Below the pieces are notes generated by a model that was not told the origin of the DNA, searched no databases, and saw nothing but the letters and a program-made list of their open reading frames with translations. Below, one piece after another: positions 50,788-60,964 of a DNA stretch of 64,000 bases (the stretch's first letter is position 1; every line of letters begins with the position of its first letter). The stretch spans positions 32,399 through 96,398 of the forward strand of contig QBYE01000002.1 of the NCBI GenBank assembly GCA_003282985.1. The letters run 5' to 3'. A program made the translations under genes and the position numbers. Source of the stretch: Pelagibacteraceae bacterium AG-325-E08 (GTDB lineage Bacteria; Pseudomonadota; Alphaproteobacteria; Pelagibacterales; Pelagibacteraceae).

Positions 50788-51879
50788 TTAATTTGATATA
50801 ATGAGTGTTCTAAAAAGTCATCAATTTCACCGTCTAGAACTTTGTCAGGACTTGTATTTTCAAAATTAGTCCTGTTATCTTTTACCAGTCTATATGGCTG
50901 TAACACATAAGATCTTATTTGATGACCCCAGCCAATTTCAGATTTTGACACTTCTGTATTTTGATTTTCTTTTTCCTTTTTTTTAATTTCAAAATCATAG
51001 AGTCTTGCTTTTAACATATTCATACAAGTTTCTTTATTTTTATGTTGAGATCTTTCATTTTGACATTGTACAACTATTTTAGAGGGCAAATGTGTAATTC
51101 TAACAGCGCTATCAGTGGTGTTAACATGTTGGCCGCCTGCCCCACTAGAACGATATGTATCAATCCTTAGGTCTTTATCTAAAATCTCTATATTTATACT
51201 TTCATCAACAACTGGGTAGACCCATATACTTGCAAAACTAGTGTGCCTCCTTGCTCCTGAGTCAAAAGGTGAAATTCTGACCAATCTATGAATTCCTGAC
51301 TCTTTTTTTAACCAGCCAAAGACATAGTCTCCCTCAATTTTAATAGTAGACGATTTTATTCCAGCTTCATCACCTTTATGTTCGCTAATTAAGTTTGATT
51401 TAAATTTTTTATTGTCAGACCACTTTAGATACATCCTTCTTAACATGTCAGCCCAATCCTGACTTTCTGTTCCACCAGCACCTGCATGAATTTCAATATA
51501 ACAATCAAGAGAGTCAGCCTCATTAGATAGAAAACACTTAACCTCATTTTTTTTAACTGCTTTTCTAAGTTCTTTTATATTATCCAATATTTCATTTTGT
51601 ATAATTTCATTATTTTCCTCTAAGGCCAATTCACTCAGATCATCTAAATCTTTTAATTTTTCTATTGACGTTTCAAATGAATTTATTAGGTCTTCGTATA
51701 ATTTTTTTTCTTTTATAACTTTTTTTGAGTTAGCTTTATCTTGCCAAAAATTGGATTCGAGCATCCTAGAATTATGATCTTTTAATTTTGAATAAATACC
51801 ATTTTTTTCAAAGATACTCCTTAACTCTTCGATTAATTTTTTCTATTTCTTTTTTGAAGTCTGTATATTTATGATCCAT
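50784..51879 (-). CDS. prfB: peptide chain release factor 2, programmed +1 frameshift: join(51879..51811, 51809..50784)
   Basis: [26 protein letters not shown] motif; upstream 23-codon ORF ends AAGGAG TAT CTT TGA, with the +1 frame continuing into RF2. Confidence 0.95.
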
Positions 51880-54215
51880 TAATAAAACTTTAATATATTA
51901 TTTGTATCTAATCTATTATTATTTGAATATAAAATTACCCCGTCAATTACATTCGAACTTTTATATGCTTCTAAAATTGTGTCTTTTGATGAAAACTTTG
52001 CTTTTTGTCCAGTTAAAGGATCTACTACCATCATAGTAATTCCTTCAGCAACCTTAAACGGTCTCGCTTCAGACTTTTTGATTGCTTTTTTAATAAAATT
52101 TTTAAATACTGGCAAAGCAGTTTTTGACCCTGTCTCAAATTTACCTAAAGGTTGAGGATTATCCATACCAACATAAACTCCTACTACCAAATTAGAAGTA
52201 AATCCTATAAACCACGCATCTGTATTTTTGTTAGTAGTTCCAGTTTTGCCTGCTAAATTCAAATTTAAATCCTTTAATTTTTTTCCAGTTCCTCTTTTTA
52301 CTGCCCCTTCTAATAAAGAAGTAATTTGATAAGCTGTTTGAGGTGAAAATATTTGTTTATAATTGTTTTTAATAAATGGATAATCCTCACCCGTAAATGA
52401 AATTTGATCACAATTTGCACAAGTTCTATTTTCATTGTTAAGTATAGTATTTCCTTCACTATCTTGAACGCGATCAATTAAAATTGGTAAAACCAACTTA
52501 CCTCCGTTTATAAAAGCAGAATATGCTGATGTTAATTTTATTAAAGTTGTTTCTGCTGAACCAAGAGAAATTGATAAAAGTTCCTCAGCATTTTCATAAA
52601 TACCAAGATCTTCTGAAAAACTGGCAATTTTATCAACACCTAAACTCTGAGCAATTCTTACTGTCATAAGATTTCTAGATTTTTCTAAACCAATTCTTAA
52701 AGTAGAAGGCCCATAAAACTTTTTTCCATAGTTTTCGGGTTTCCACATTTTAAGATCAGAACCTTGAGCTAAAACCAATGGAGCATCTAAAACTAATGAA
52801 GAAGGTGTATAATTATTTTCTAGTGCAAGAGCATAAACAAATGGTTTGAAGGCTGAACCAGGTTGGCGTAATGCTTGGGATACTCTGTTAAATTCACTGT
52901 TCTTAAAACTAAAACCCCCGCTTAAAGCTAAAACTCTTCCAGTATAAGGGTCCATGACTACGATACCACCATTAATTTTTGGAATTTGTTTTAGACTATA
53001 TTTATTTTCTTTAATATGTTTTACATAAATAACATCACCTTTTTTTAATAATTCATTAAAATCCTTTTTTGTCCAAGTAATATCTTGAAACTCTATTAAG
53101 CCTTTAGTTCTATCTTTTGTTTCTATTTCAGCAGAAAATTTAGTTATTTTTTTTACAATAGCTATGTTCCAGTCTATTGAGCTTTCCAAGTCATACTTTT
53201 CTAGATTATTAGACCAAGTTTTTGTGTTAGTTTTATTGGTCAATGGTCCTCGCCATCCTTTTCTTTTATCATATGCTACTAATCCATCTCTCAAACTATC
53301 TGTAGCAATTTTCTGAAGCTCTAAATTTATTGGAGTATTTATATTAAATCCTTGATTATAAACTTTTTCATAGGAAAGTATCTCAATAATATCTTTTCTT
53401 ACATCTTCAATGTAATATTGGGAATCTTCTAAAAAAATTTTTTTTTTCTTTTTTAATATAATTTTTTTTTTCTTAAATTCGTCATATTCTTGAGAGCTTA
53501 TAAAACTATTCTCAAATAAATTTTTTAAAACTAAATCTCTTCTGAATTTAGCTAATTCAATGTTTCTGTAAGGATTATACTTACTTGGAGCTTTGGGCAA
53601 AGCTGCAAGTAACGCCGCTTCCTCATAATTTAATTCTTTAATAGATTTATCAAAATACTGTAAACTAGCTGCTGCTACTCCATATGCTCCACTACCAAGA
53701 TAGATTTGATTTAAATATAATTCTAGTATTCTTTCCTTTGATAAAGCTCTCTCAATTCTAAAAGCTAAAATAGCTTCTTTAATTTTTCTGTTAATACTTA
53801 CTTCATTTGTTAAAAGAAAATTTTTTGCTACTTGTTGAGTAATTGTAGACGCTCCCTCTAACCGTTTAGAAGTCATAATATTTTGAATGTTATTTATGGT
53901 CGCTCTTAAAACTCCTTTGGCATCTACCCCTGGATGAGAAAAAAAATTTTTGTCCTCTGCAGATAAAAATGAATTAATTACATTTCTTGGAATAGCTCTG
54001 TAGGGAACAAAAATTCTTTTTTCTTTTGAAAAATCAGCTACAAGGCTTCCATTACCTGAATAAACCTTACTTGATACTGGAGGCTTATAATTCTTCAAAA
54101 ATTTATAATCTGGGATATTATTAGAAAAATTCCATAGAATCCCTAAAACAGCAATTAGAGATAATAGTAAAAAACTAATAAAACCAATGAATATATTTTT
54201 TATTGTTATGTTCAT
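51879..54215 (-). CDS. mrcA: penicillin-binding protein 1A
   Basis: EDKNFFSHPGVD, EGASTITQQVAKNFLLT, RQPGSAFKPFVYALAL, AGKTGTTNKNTDAWF. Confidence 0.95.
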   Translation of the reverse strand: MNITIKNIFIGFISFLLLSLIAVLGILWNFSNNIPDYKFLKNYKPPVSSKVYSGNGSLVADFSKEKRIFVPYRAIPRNVINSFLSAEDKNFFSHPGVDAKGVLRATINNIQNIMTSKRLEGASTITQQVAKNFLLTNEVSINRKIKEAILAFRIERALSKERILELYLNQIYLGSGAYGVAAASLQYFDKSIKELNYEEAALLAALPKAPSKYNPYRNIELAKFRRDLVLKNLFENSFISSQEYDEFKKKKIILKKKKKIFLEDSQYYIEDVRKDIIEILSYEKVYNQGFNINTPINLELQKIATDSLRDGLVAYDKRKGWRGPLTNKTNTKTWSNNLEKYDLESSIDWNIAIVKKITKFSAEIETKDRTKGLIEFQDITWTKKDFNELLKKGDVIYVKHIKENKYSLKQIPKINGGIVVMDPYTGRVLALSGGFSFKNSEFNRVSQALRQPGSAFKPFVYALALENNYTPSSLVLDAPLVLAQGSDLKMWKPENYGKKFYGPSTLRIGLEKSRNLMTVRIAQSLGVDKIASFSEDLGIYENAEELLSISLGSAETTLIKLTSAYSAFINGGKLVLPILIDRVQDSEGNTILNNENRTCANCDQISFTGEDYPFIKNNYKQIFSPQTAYQITSLLEGAVKRGTGKKLKDLNLNLAGKTGTTNKNTDAWFIGFTSNLVVGVYVGMDNPQPLGKFETGSKTALPVFKNFIKKAIKKSEARPFKVAEGITMMVVDPLTGQKAKFSSKDTILEAYKSSNVIDGVILYSNNNRLDTNNILKFY

Positions 54216-54307
54216 TTTGTTTCCATTATATATGGGAATTTGTTAAAGATAAGGCATAACAATATAACAAAATTTTTAATTTAAATGAAACAATCAAAAA
54301 ACATATT

Positions 54308-56101
54308 ATGGAAAAGAATTTATATATTGATGCTTCGCATCCCAATGAAATTAGAGTTGTGCTTAAGTCGGGTGAAAACATTGAAGACTATGAGTATGAG
54401 GGCCTAAAAAACAATCTAATTAAAAACAATATCTACTTAGGTAAAGTAAGTCGTATAGAACCTTCTCTGCAAGCTGCGTTTGTAGATTTTGGCAGAGATA
54501 GACATGGATTTTTATCATTTAATGATATCCAATCAGACTATTACCAAATACCAAAAACTGATTTAGAAATTATTAAACAAGAAGAAGAAAGAGCAAGAGA
54601 AGAGTTGTCTAAAAAAGTTGAGGCAAAAGAGGAAGAAAATCTTGCTGAAGGAAAACTAGAAGTTGAAGATCCTATAGAAAAAGAAGAATTAAATGAAAAA
54701 AAAGAAGAAGAGAAAGAAAATTCGGATATAGAAAAACAAAAAAAAAATGAAAATAAATTCAGATTTAAGAGATATAAAATTCAAGAAGTAATTAAGCCTA
54801 ATCAGGTAATCCTTGTTCAAGTCATTAAAGATGAACGTGGACAGAAAGGTGCCGCATTAAGTACTTTTATATCAATAGCGGGTAAATATATTGTATTAAT
54901 GCCAAATACTCCTAAAGGTGGTGGTATATCTCGAAAAATATTCAATCCTGCAGATAGAAAAAAAATTAGATCAATTTTAAATGAAATTCAAATTCCTCAA
55001 GAAATGGGATTAATAGTCAGAACAGCTGGAAGTAACAAAACTAAAAATGAAATTGACCATGATTTGTCTACTCTTGTAAACAGTTGGAATCAAATTAAAG
55101 AAAATGCCTTAGGCTCTATAGCGCCTTCATTGATTCATCAAGAAAGTGAAATTATTAAAAGAACTTTAAGAGATATGTATGATGAAAATACTAAAAATAT
55201 ATTTATTGAAGGTAATGAGGGATATAAAAAGGCTCAAAATTTTATGAAAATGATGATGCCTTCACATGTTAAAAAGATAAAAAAATATAGGGGTAAGACA
55301 CCATTGTTTATAGAAGAAGGTATCGAACAAAAGCTAAATCAAATTTTTGAGTCTGAAATAAAATTAACCTCTGGAGGATATTTAGTAATTAATCCTACAG
55401 AGGCTTTAGTTTCAATCGATATAAATTCTGGAAGTTCAATAAAACAAAAAAATGTTGAGAGCACTGCTTTAGATACTAACCTTGAAGCAGCTGATGAGAT
55501 TGCAAGACAAATAAAGATTAGAGATTTGTCTGGTTTAATTATTATAGATTTTATAGATATGTTAAGTTATGGAAATCGTAAACTTGTAGAGAGAAGATTG
55601 AAAGAGAAATGTCGATCTGATAGAGCAAGAATTCAAATTGGTAGAATATCTAATTTTGGTCTTTTAGAAATGTCTAGACAGAGACTTAGAGAAAGTGCTG
55701 TTAAATGGAAAATAAATCTTACAGATGAGTCTTTTGGACTTAAAATTTTAAAGTTGGTAGAACTTAAAGCTGTTTTGAATAAAGCGAAATTTGTTGATTT
55801 GAAGGTTTGTAAAAAAATCTCTGACTTTTTAAAAGAGAACTTTATTGATGACCTTACTTATTTTGAAAAAAAAAATAAGATGAAAATTGATATTATATCG
55901 GATAATAATTTGATCATCCCAGAATATATTATAGACATAAAAAACAAATCCAAAAAAACAATTGAATTGATTGAGCATTTTGAAAAACTTAAAAACCTTG
56001 ATCAGTTGATCATAAAAAATAATATAATTGATTTAAAGGATAAAAAGAAATTTAAAAAGAAAACCTTTAAAAAGAAAAAATTTTATAAAAAGGTTAGATA
56101 A
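54308..56101 (+). CDS. rne: ribonuclease E/G
   Basis: NIYLGKVSRIEPSLQAAFVDFG, SGGYLVINPTEALVSIDINSGSS, LIIIDFIDM. Confidence 0.93.
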   Translation: MEKNLYIDASHPNEIRVVLKSGENIEDYEYEGLKNNLIKNNIYLGKVSRIEPSLQAAFVDFGRDRHGFLSFNDIQSDYYQIPKTDLEIIKQEEERAREELSKKVEAKEEENLAEGKLEVEDPIEKEELNEKKEEEKENSDIEKQKKNENKFRFKRYKIQEVIKPNQVILVQVIKDERGQKGAALSTFISIAGKYIVLMPNTPKGGGISRKIFNPADRKKIRSILNEIQIPQEMGLIVRTAGSNKTKNEIDHDLSTLVNSWNQIKENALGSIAPSLIHQESEIIKRTLRDMYDENTKNIFIEGNEGYKKAQNFMKMMMPSHVKKIKKYRGKTPLFIEEGIEQKLNQIFESEIKLTSGGYLVINPTEALVSIDINSGSSIKQKNVESTALDTNLEAADEIARQIKIRDLSGLIIIDFIDMLSYGNRKLVERRLKEKCRSDRARIQIGRISNFGLLEMSRQRLRESAVKWKINLTDESFGLKILKLVELKAVLNKAKFVDLKVCKKISDFLKENFIDDLTYFEKKNKMKIDIISDNNLIIPEYIIDIKNKSKKTIELIEHFEKLKNLDQLIIKNNIIDLKDKKKFKKKTFKKKKFYKKVR

Positions 56102-56867
56102 TTCCTTTTTTTGGTGAAGAAGGTTCTCCCATTAATAATTTATTGATTCTTCCTGCAAGATAAGACTGACGTCCCGCCACTACAGCATTTTTAAATGCTA
56201 ATGCCATACCAAAAGGTTTTTTTGCTTTAGCAATAGCAGTATTAACTAAAACTCCATCACATCCTAGCTCCATTGCTATTGTGGCATCAGATGCTTGACC
56301 TAATCCAGCATCTATAATTAAAGGTATTTTTGTTTGATTTCTAATAATCTTAATATTTGTTTGATTTAAAATACCTAATCCAGAGCCTATTGGAGCTGCT
56401 AAAGGCATTATTGCACAAGCTCCTGAATTTTCTAATCGTTTAGCCATTAAAGGATCATCATTACAATAAACCATAACTTGAAATCCTTCTTTAGTTAGTA
56501 CCTCAGTTGATTTAAGTGTTTCAATCATTTCAGGAAATAGATTTTTTTTATCTCCCAATACCTCTAATTTGACTAATTTCCATCCTCCAATTTCTCTTGC
56601 CAATCTAAGAGTTCTCAGAGCATCTTTTGAATTAAAACAACCTGCTGTATTTGGAAGGTATAAAATTTTTTTTGGATCAATATAATCCATTAACAAAGGT
56701 TTTTTTTTATTTACAATATTTACCCTTCTAACAGCAACAGTAACTATTTCGGCTCCAGATAAATTAATTGCCCTCGCACATTCTTTCATATTTTTATATT
56801 TACCTGTACCAACAATTAATCTTGATTTAAATTTCTTTTTAGCAATAATTAATTCATCTTTAATCAA
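56094..56867 (-). CDS. thiG: thiazole synthase
   Basis: LIVGTGKYKNMKE, VTVAVRRVN, LPNTAGCFNSKDA, PLAAPIGSGLGI. Confidence 0.95.
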   Translation of the reverse strand: MIKDELIIAKKKFKSRLIVGTGKYKNMKECARAINLSGAEIVTVAVRRVNIVNKKKPLLMDYIDPKKILYLPNTAGCFNSKDALRTLRLAREIGGWKLVKLEVLGDKKNLFPEMIETLKSTEVLTKEGFQVMVYCNDDPLMAKRLENSGACAIMPLAAPIGSGLGILNQTNIKIIRNQTKIPLIIDAGLGQASDATIAMELGCDGVLVNTAIAKAKKPFGMALAFKNAVVAGRQSYLAGRINKLLMGEPSSPKKGII

Positions 56868-56869
56868 TT

Positions 56870-57088
56870 TTAACCACCTCCAATAAAATGAACTATTTCT
56901 ATTTTATCATTTGTTTTAAGACTGATATTATTTAATTTTTTTTTATCTACTATTTCCTCATTTAATTCAATAGCTACTTTTTTTAGAGGTATTTTAAAGT
57001 TTTTAATAATATTCAATAATTTTGAATTCTTGTCTATATTTTTTATTTTTCCATTTATTTTTATTTTTATTTTTATTTTTTTTTTCAT
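56870..57088 (-). CDS. thiS: sulfur carrier protein ThiS
   Basis: INGK..., VAIELNEEIVDKKKLNNISLKTNDKIEIVHFIGGG with C-terminal GG; start at MKKKIKIK. Confidence 0.9.
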   Translation of the reverse strand: MKKKIKIKIKINGKIKNIDKNSKLLNIIKNFKIPLKKVAIELNEEIVDKKKLNNISLKTNDKIEIVHFIGGG

Positions 57089-57104
57089 CGTATATAAAAG
57101 ATTA

Positions 57105-57545
57105 ATGAACAATAAAATTATTATTATCAATGGTCCTAATATTAATCTATTAGGTGAGAGAGAACAATCACAATATGGATCAATAACTTTAGATAAGCTT
57201 AAAGAGAATTGTCTAGATAAATCAAAAAACTTGGGTTTAGTTCTTGAATTTGCTCAATCAAATATAGAGGGCGAACTAGTAAATATAATACAAGATGCTA
57301 GAAAAAAATTTGACGGTATTATAATTAATGCTGCTGCATTTACACATACTTCAGTTGCAATAAGAGATGCTCTAGATATTTTTAAGAAACCAATAATTGA
57401 AATTCATATGTCAAATATCTACAAAAGAGAAGAGTTTAGAAAAAAATCATTAATTAGTGATATCGTAACTGGTGGAATATTTGGATTAGGAGATAATGGA
57501 TATATTTTAGCCATAATTTCAATGCAAAAGCTATTAAAAAAATGA
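57105..57545 (+). CDS. aroQ: type II 3-dehydroquinate dehydratase
   Basis: IINGPNINLLGERE, INAAAFTHTSVAIRDAL, EIHMSNIYKREEFR. Confidence 0.94.
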   Translation: MNNKIIIINGPNINLLGEREQSQYGSITLDKLKENCLDKSKNLGLVLEFAQSNIEGELVNIIQDARKKFDGIIINAAAFTHTSVAIRDALDIFKKPIIEIHMSNIYKREEFRKKSLISDIVTGGIFGLGDNGYILAIISMQKLLKK

Positions 57546-57967
57546 AAATAGATAAAAAAATTATTAAAGAATTAAGTGATTACTTAGAAGAGTTTAATCT
57601 TACAGAATTAGAGTACACAGAAAAAGATAAAAAAATAAAAGTATCAAAAAATAATGTTAATTTAAGTAATTCAGCTCCTTCTAAAAATGAAAAAATTACA
57701 GAAACTTCAAATATTAGTGCTAAGAATATTTCAGGAATTCAAGTAACCTCACCAATAATTGGAACAGCATACCATGCACCAGAACCAGGGGCAAAAAAAT
57801 TTGTAGAAATTGGTAAAAAAATAAAAAAAGGTGAAACTGTTATGATTATTGAGGCAATGAAAACAATGAATCACGTTCCCTCAACATCTGATGGGATAGT
57901 AAAAGAAATATGTGTTGAAGACGGACAGCCAGTAGAATTTGGACAAACAATAATCATTTTAGAATAA
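57542..57967 (+). CDS. accB: acetyl-CoA carboxylase biotin carboxyl carrier protein
   Basis: MIIEAMKTMNHV biotinylation motif. Confidence 0.95.
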   Translation: MKIDKKIIKELSDYLEEFNLTELEYTEKDKKIKVSKNNVNLSNSAPSKNEKITETSNISAKNISGIQVTSPIIGTAYHAPEPGAKKFVEIGKKIKKGETVMIIEAMKTMNHVPSTSDGIVKEICVEDGQPVEFGQTIIILE

Positions 57968-59304
57968 TGTTTAAAAAAATATTAATAGCAAACCGTGGGG
58001 AAATTGCGGTTAGAATAATAAGAGCATGTAAAGAATGGGGCATCTCCACTGTAGCTGTTCATTCAGATGTAGATAGAGATAGTATGCATGTAAGATTGGC
58101 AGATGAAAGTGTTTGTATTGGATCACATCAGCCAGTTAATAGTTATCTAAATATTCCTGCCTTAATGTCAGCTATTGAACTAACAAATTCTGAAGCTGTT
58201 CATCCAGGATATGGTTTTTTATCCGAGAATGCTAATTTTGCAAAAGTATTAGAAGAAAATAATATTAAATTTATTGGTGCATCCTCTAAACTCATTGAGA
58301 TGATGGGAGATAAGATTCAGGCTAAAAAAATTGCTGAAGAGAATGGATTACCAATAATTGAAGGTTCTGATGGAGGTATAAAAGATATATCCAAAGCTAA
58401 AGAGCTTTGTAAAAAAATAGGATATCCTGTCTTAATTAAAGCCTCAGGTGGCGGTGGAGGTAAAGGAATGAAAATTGTTCATAAAGAAGAGGAATTTGAA
58501 AATCTATTTTCAACTGCAAAATCTGAAGCTCAAAAATATTTTGGAAATGATGAGGTATATATAGAAAAATTTTTTCAAAATCCTAGACATATAGAAGTTC
58601 AAATTCTAGCTGGTAAAAATAGAACTGTTCATTTGCACGAGAGAGATTGTTCAGTACAGAGAAGACATCAAAAACTCATTGAAGAAACACCGAGTCCCAT
58701 TTTAAATGATAATATTAGAAAAGATCTATTTGATAAGACTGTCAATATGGTTCAAAAAATTGGTTATGAAGGAGCTGGTACAGTCGAATTTATTTATGAA
58801 GATGGAAAATTTTATTTTTTGGAAATGAATACTAGAGTCCAAGTAGAACATCCAGTTACTGAAATGGTAACTGGAATAGATATTATTAAAGAGCAAATTT
58901 GGATTGCATTTAAAGGTGAAACAGCACTAAAACAGTCAGATATTAACCCTAGGGGTCATGCAATCGAATGTAGAATAAATGCAGAAGATGCAAGTAAAAA
59001 TTTTCAACCCTCACCTGGAACAATTGGAATGTGTCACCAACCATCAGGATTTAGAACAAGAGTTGATGGTGCAATATTTCAAGGATACAAAGTAACACCT
59101 TATTATGACAGTATGATTTGTAAACTTATCTGCCATGGTAGAAATAGGTCAGAAGCTATTCAAAGAATGAATAGGTCATTAGATGAGTTTGTGATCGATG
59201 GTATTACCACCACCATTCCTTTACATAAAAAACTTTTAAATCATAAAAAATTTATTGAGTCAGATTTTAATGTAAGCTGGCTAGATACTGAAAAAATTAT
59301 TTAA
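57967..59304 (+). CDS. accC: acetyl-CoA carboxylase biotin carboxylase
   Basis: ILIANRGEIAVRIIRACKE, ASGGGGGKGMKIV, RDCSVQRRHQKLIEE. Confidence 0.97.
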   Translation: MFKKILIANRGEIAVRIIRACKEWGISTVAVHSDVDRDSMHVRLADESVCIGSHQPVNSYLNIPALMSAIELTNSEAVHPGYGFLSENANFAKVLEENNIKFIGASSKLIEMMGDKIQAKKIAEENGLPIIEGSDGGIKDISKAKELCKKIGYPVLIKASGGGGGKGMKIVHKEEEFENLFSTAKSEAQKYFGNDEVYIEKFFQNPRHIEVQILAGKNRTVHLHERDCSVQRRHQKLIEETPSPILNDNIRKDLFDKTVNMVQKIGYEGAGTVEFIYEDGKFYFLEMNTRVQVEHPVTEMVTGIDIIKEQIWIAFKGETALKQSDINPRGHAIECRINAEDASKNFQPSPGTIGMCHQPSGFRTRVDGAIFQGYKVTPYYDSMICKLICHGRNRSEAIQRMNRSLDEFVIDGITTTIPLHKKLLNHKKFIESDFNVSWLDTEKII

Positions 59305-59702
59305 TAACAACTTACTAGCCATATATCATAAACAGGGTGATCAAAAGGTGCTATAGAAGGACTTGAGGAAAACATCCATCCATTAAAAACAAATACATCA
59401 TTCTTATTTTTGTTTGTTAAATCTCTGACTTGAATATAAGCAGTAATTTCTGGATTATCATCAAATTCTGAATTTCTACATTTCATACTTTTTATTAATA
59501 AATCCTTATATTTTGTATCTTCACCATTTTTAAGCTTTAATAAGATATTTTTAGAGGAGATTTTATCTAATACTTTGATGTCTGTGAAACTACCATCTAA
59601 ATTTTCACTAGAATTTAAATTAAAAGGTATGATTAGAAATGAAATTAAAATAAATAAGTTTAATTTAATTTTTCCAAGTTCTATATTTTTTTTGAGTAGC
59701 AT
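59301..59702 (-). CDS. DUF2155 family protein
   Basis: VFVFNGWMFSSSPSIAPFDHPVYDIWLVSC motif. Confidence 0.8.
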   Translation of the reverse strand: MLLKKNIELGKIKLNLFILISFLIIPFNLNSSENLDGSFTDIKVLDKISSKNILLKLKNGEDTKYKDLLIKSMKCRNSEFDDNPEITAYIQVRDLTNKNKNDVFVFNGWMFSSSPSIAPFDHPVYDIWLVSCY

Positions 59703-60024
59703 CTTTATTTTTGTTTGGATAGTAAGCTGACTCTGTTCCTGTTAGATTTGGCTGATGAGGTTTTTGCCATTCATATTTTTCAAGATCATGTTTTTTTTCT
59801 ATTTTATTTGGCGTAAAATGTATCCAAGAATACCATTCTACAGGTATTTTTGATGCGTCAATTTCCTCAGCATAAATTACCCATCTCTTGCCTTTTTTGC
59901 TTTCATAATATTTATTGCCTAAATGATCTTTTCCAACAAATTTTCCAAAAAAAATCGTTTTTATTTTTGTTCCAAGTGTATCTCGATTCCACCAAGTGAA
60001 AATTTTTTTTAAAAGTGTCAACAT
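59665..60024 (-). CDS. NDUFA12-like NADH:ubiquinone oxidoreductase accessory subunit
   Basis: WWNRDTLGTKIKTIFFGKFVGKDHLGNKYYES, RWVIYAEEIDASKIPVEWYSWIHF. Confidence 0.9.
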   Translation of the reverse strand: MLTLLKKIFTWWNRDTLGTKIKTIFFGKFVGKDHLGNKYYESKKGKRWVIYAEEIDASKIPVEWYSWIHFTPNKIEKKHDLEKYEWQKPHQPNLTGTESAYYPNKNKDATQKKYRTWKN

Positions 60025-60138
60025 AAATAATTAATATTTTTCAATTTAAAATTGTATAATTTAAATTAGACTAAAATTTGTTTTTGTATATAAATAAAAT
60101 GAATCATATTTCAAATTAATTTTAAAAATTGGGGTTAA

Positions 60139-60963
60139 ATGGCAAAATATTTAGTTGAAACATATTATACATGTACGTTTAAAGTAAATCATTTCTTAGA
60201 TGATATTAATGAGACAGAGCTTAAAAATTTAGAAAAAAGAGATGATGGTAAATTTGAAGTTTTAGATGTAAAGCTTGATAATAGAAAAACAAAAAGTCTT
60301 GACCCAAATAATAAAAAAATTGCTGAAAATAAGAAAATAGAAGTATTAACAGATTCTCAAAAGCAGCCACCGAAGAACTTTGAGAAATTTATAAAATCAA
60401 ACAACAACAGTTCTGAAAAATCTGGAAAAAGATTTAGTATGCCCGATCGAAGAAAAGGTTATATTCAGAAAGCAACTATTGGTGATCACAAAGTTTATTT
60501 ACATACTGGTGAATATGAAGATGGCAAAATTGGTGAAATTTTCATAGACACAAGTAAAGAAGGTGAATTAGTTAAAGCTCTAATGAATAATTTCGCTATT
60601 GCTGTATCACTTGGGCTTCAATATGGAGTTCCACTTGATGAGTTCATAAATGCATTTGTTGGTACAAAATTTGAACCATCAGGAAACGTACACGGCAATG
60701 ATAGAATTTTAAGTGCATCATCTATTTTGGACTATATTTTTAGAGAATTGGCCATTTCTTATCAAAATAGAGAAGATCTTGCTCACACACCATCTATTGG
60801 TACTATTGATAGTCCTGATTTTGAAGAACAAAATTCTGAAGGTCAAAACCAATTACTTAAAATTGTTAGAGATATTACTAGTAAGGGATTTGTTAGAAAT
60901 AATTATAAAAAAAACTTGGTAGATTTATCAGATGTCAAACTAAGTCTTAAAGGAAAAAAATAG
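60139..60963 (+). CDS. orphan protein homologous to the C-terminal region of class II ribonucleotide reductase (NrdJ/NrdJb-like)
   Basis: [37 protein letters not shown]...[20 protein letters not shown]...[30 protein letters not shown]. Confidence 0.8.
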   Translation: MAKYLVETYYTCTFKVNHFLDDINETELKNLEKRDDGKFEVLDVKLDNRKTKSLDPNNKKIAENKKIEVLTDSQKQPPKNFEKFIKSNNNSSEKSGKRFSMPDRRKGYIQKATIGDHKVYLHTGEYEDGKIGEIFIDTSKEGELVKALMNNFAIAVSLGLQYGVPLDEFINAFVGTKFEPSGNVHGNDRILSASSILDYIFRELAISYQNREDLAHTPSIGTIDSPDFEEQNSEGQNQLLKIVRDITSKGFVRNNYKKNLVDLSDVKLSLKGKK

Positions 60964-60964
60964 A

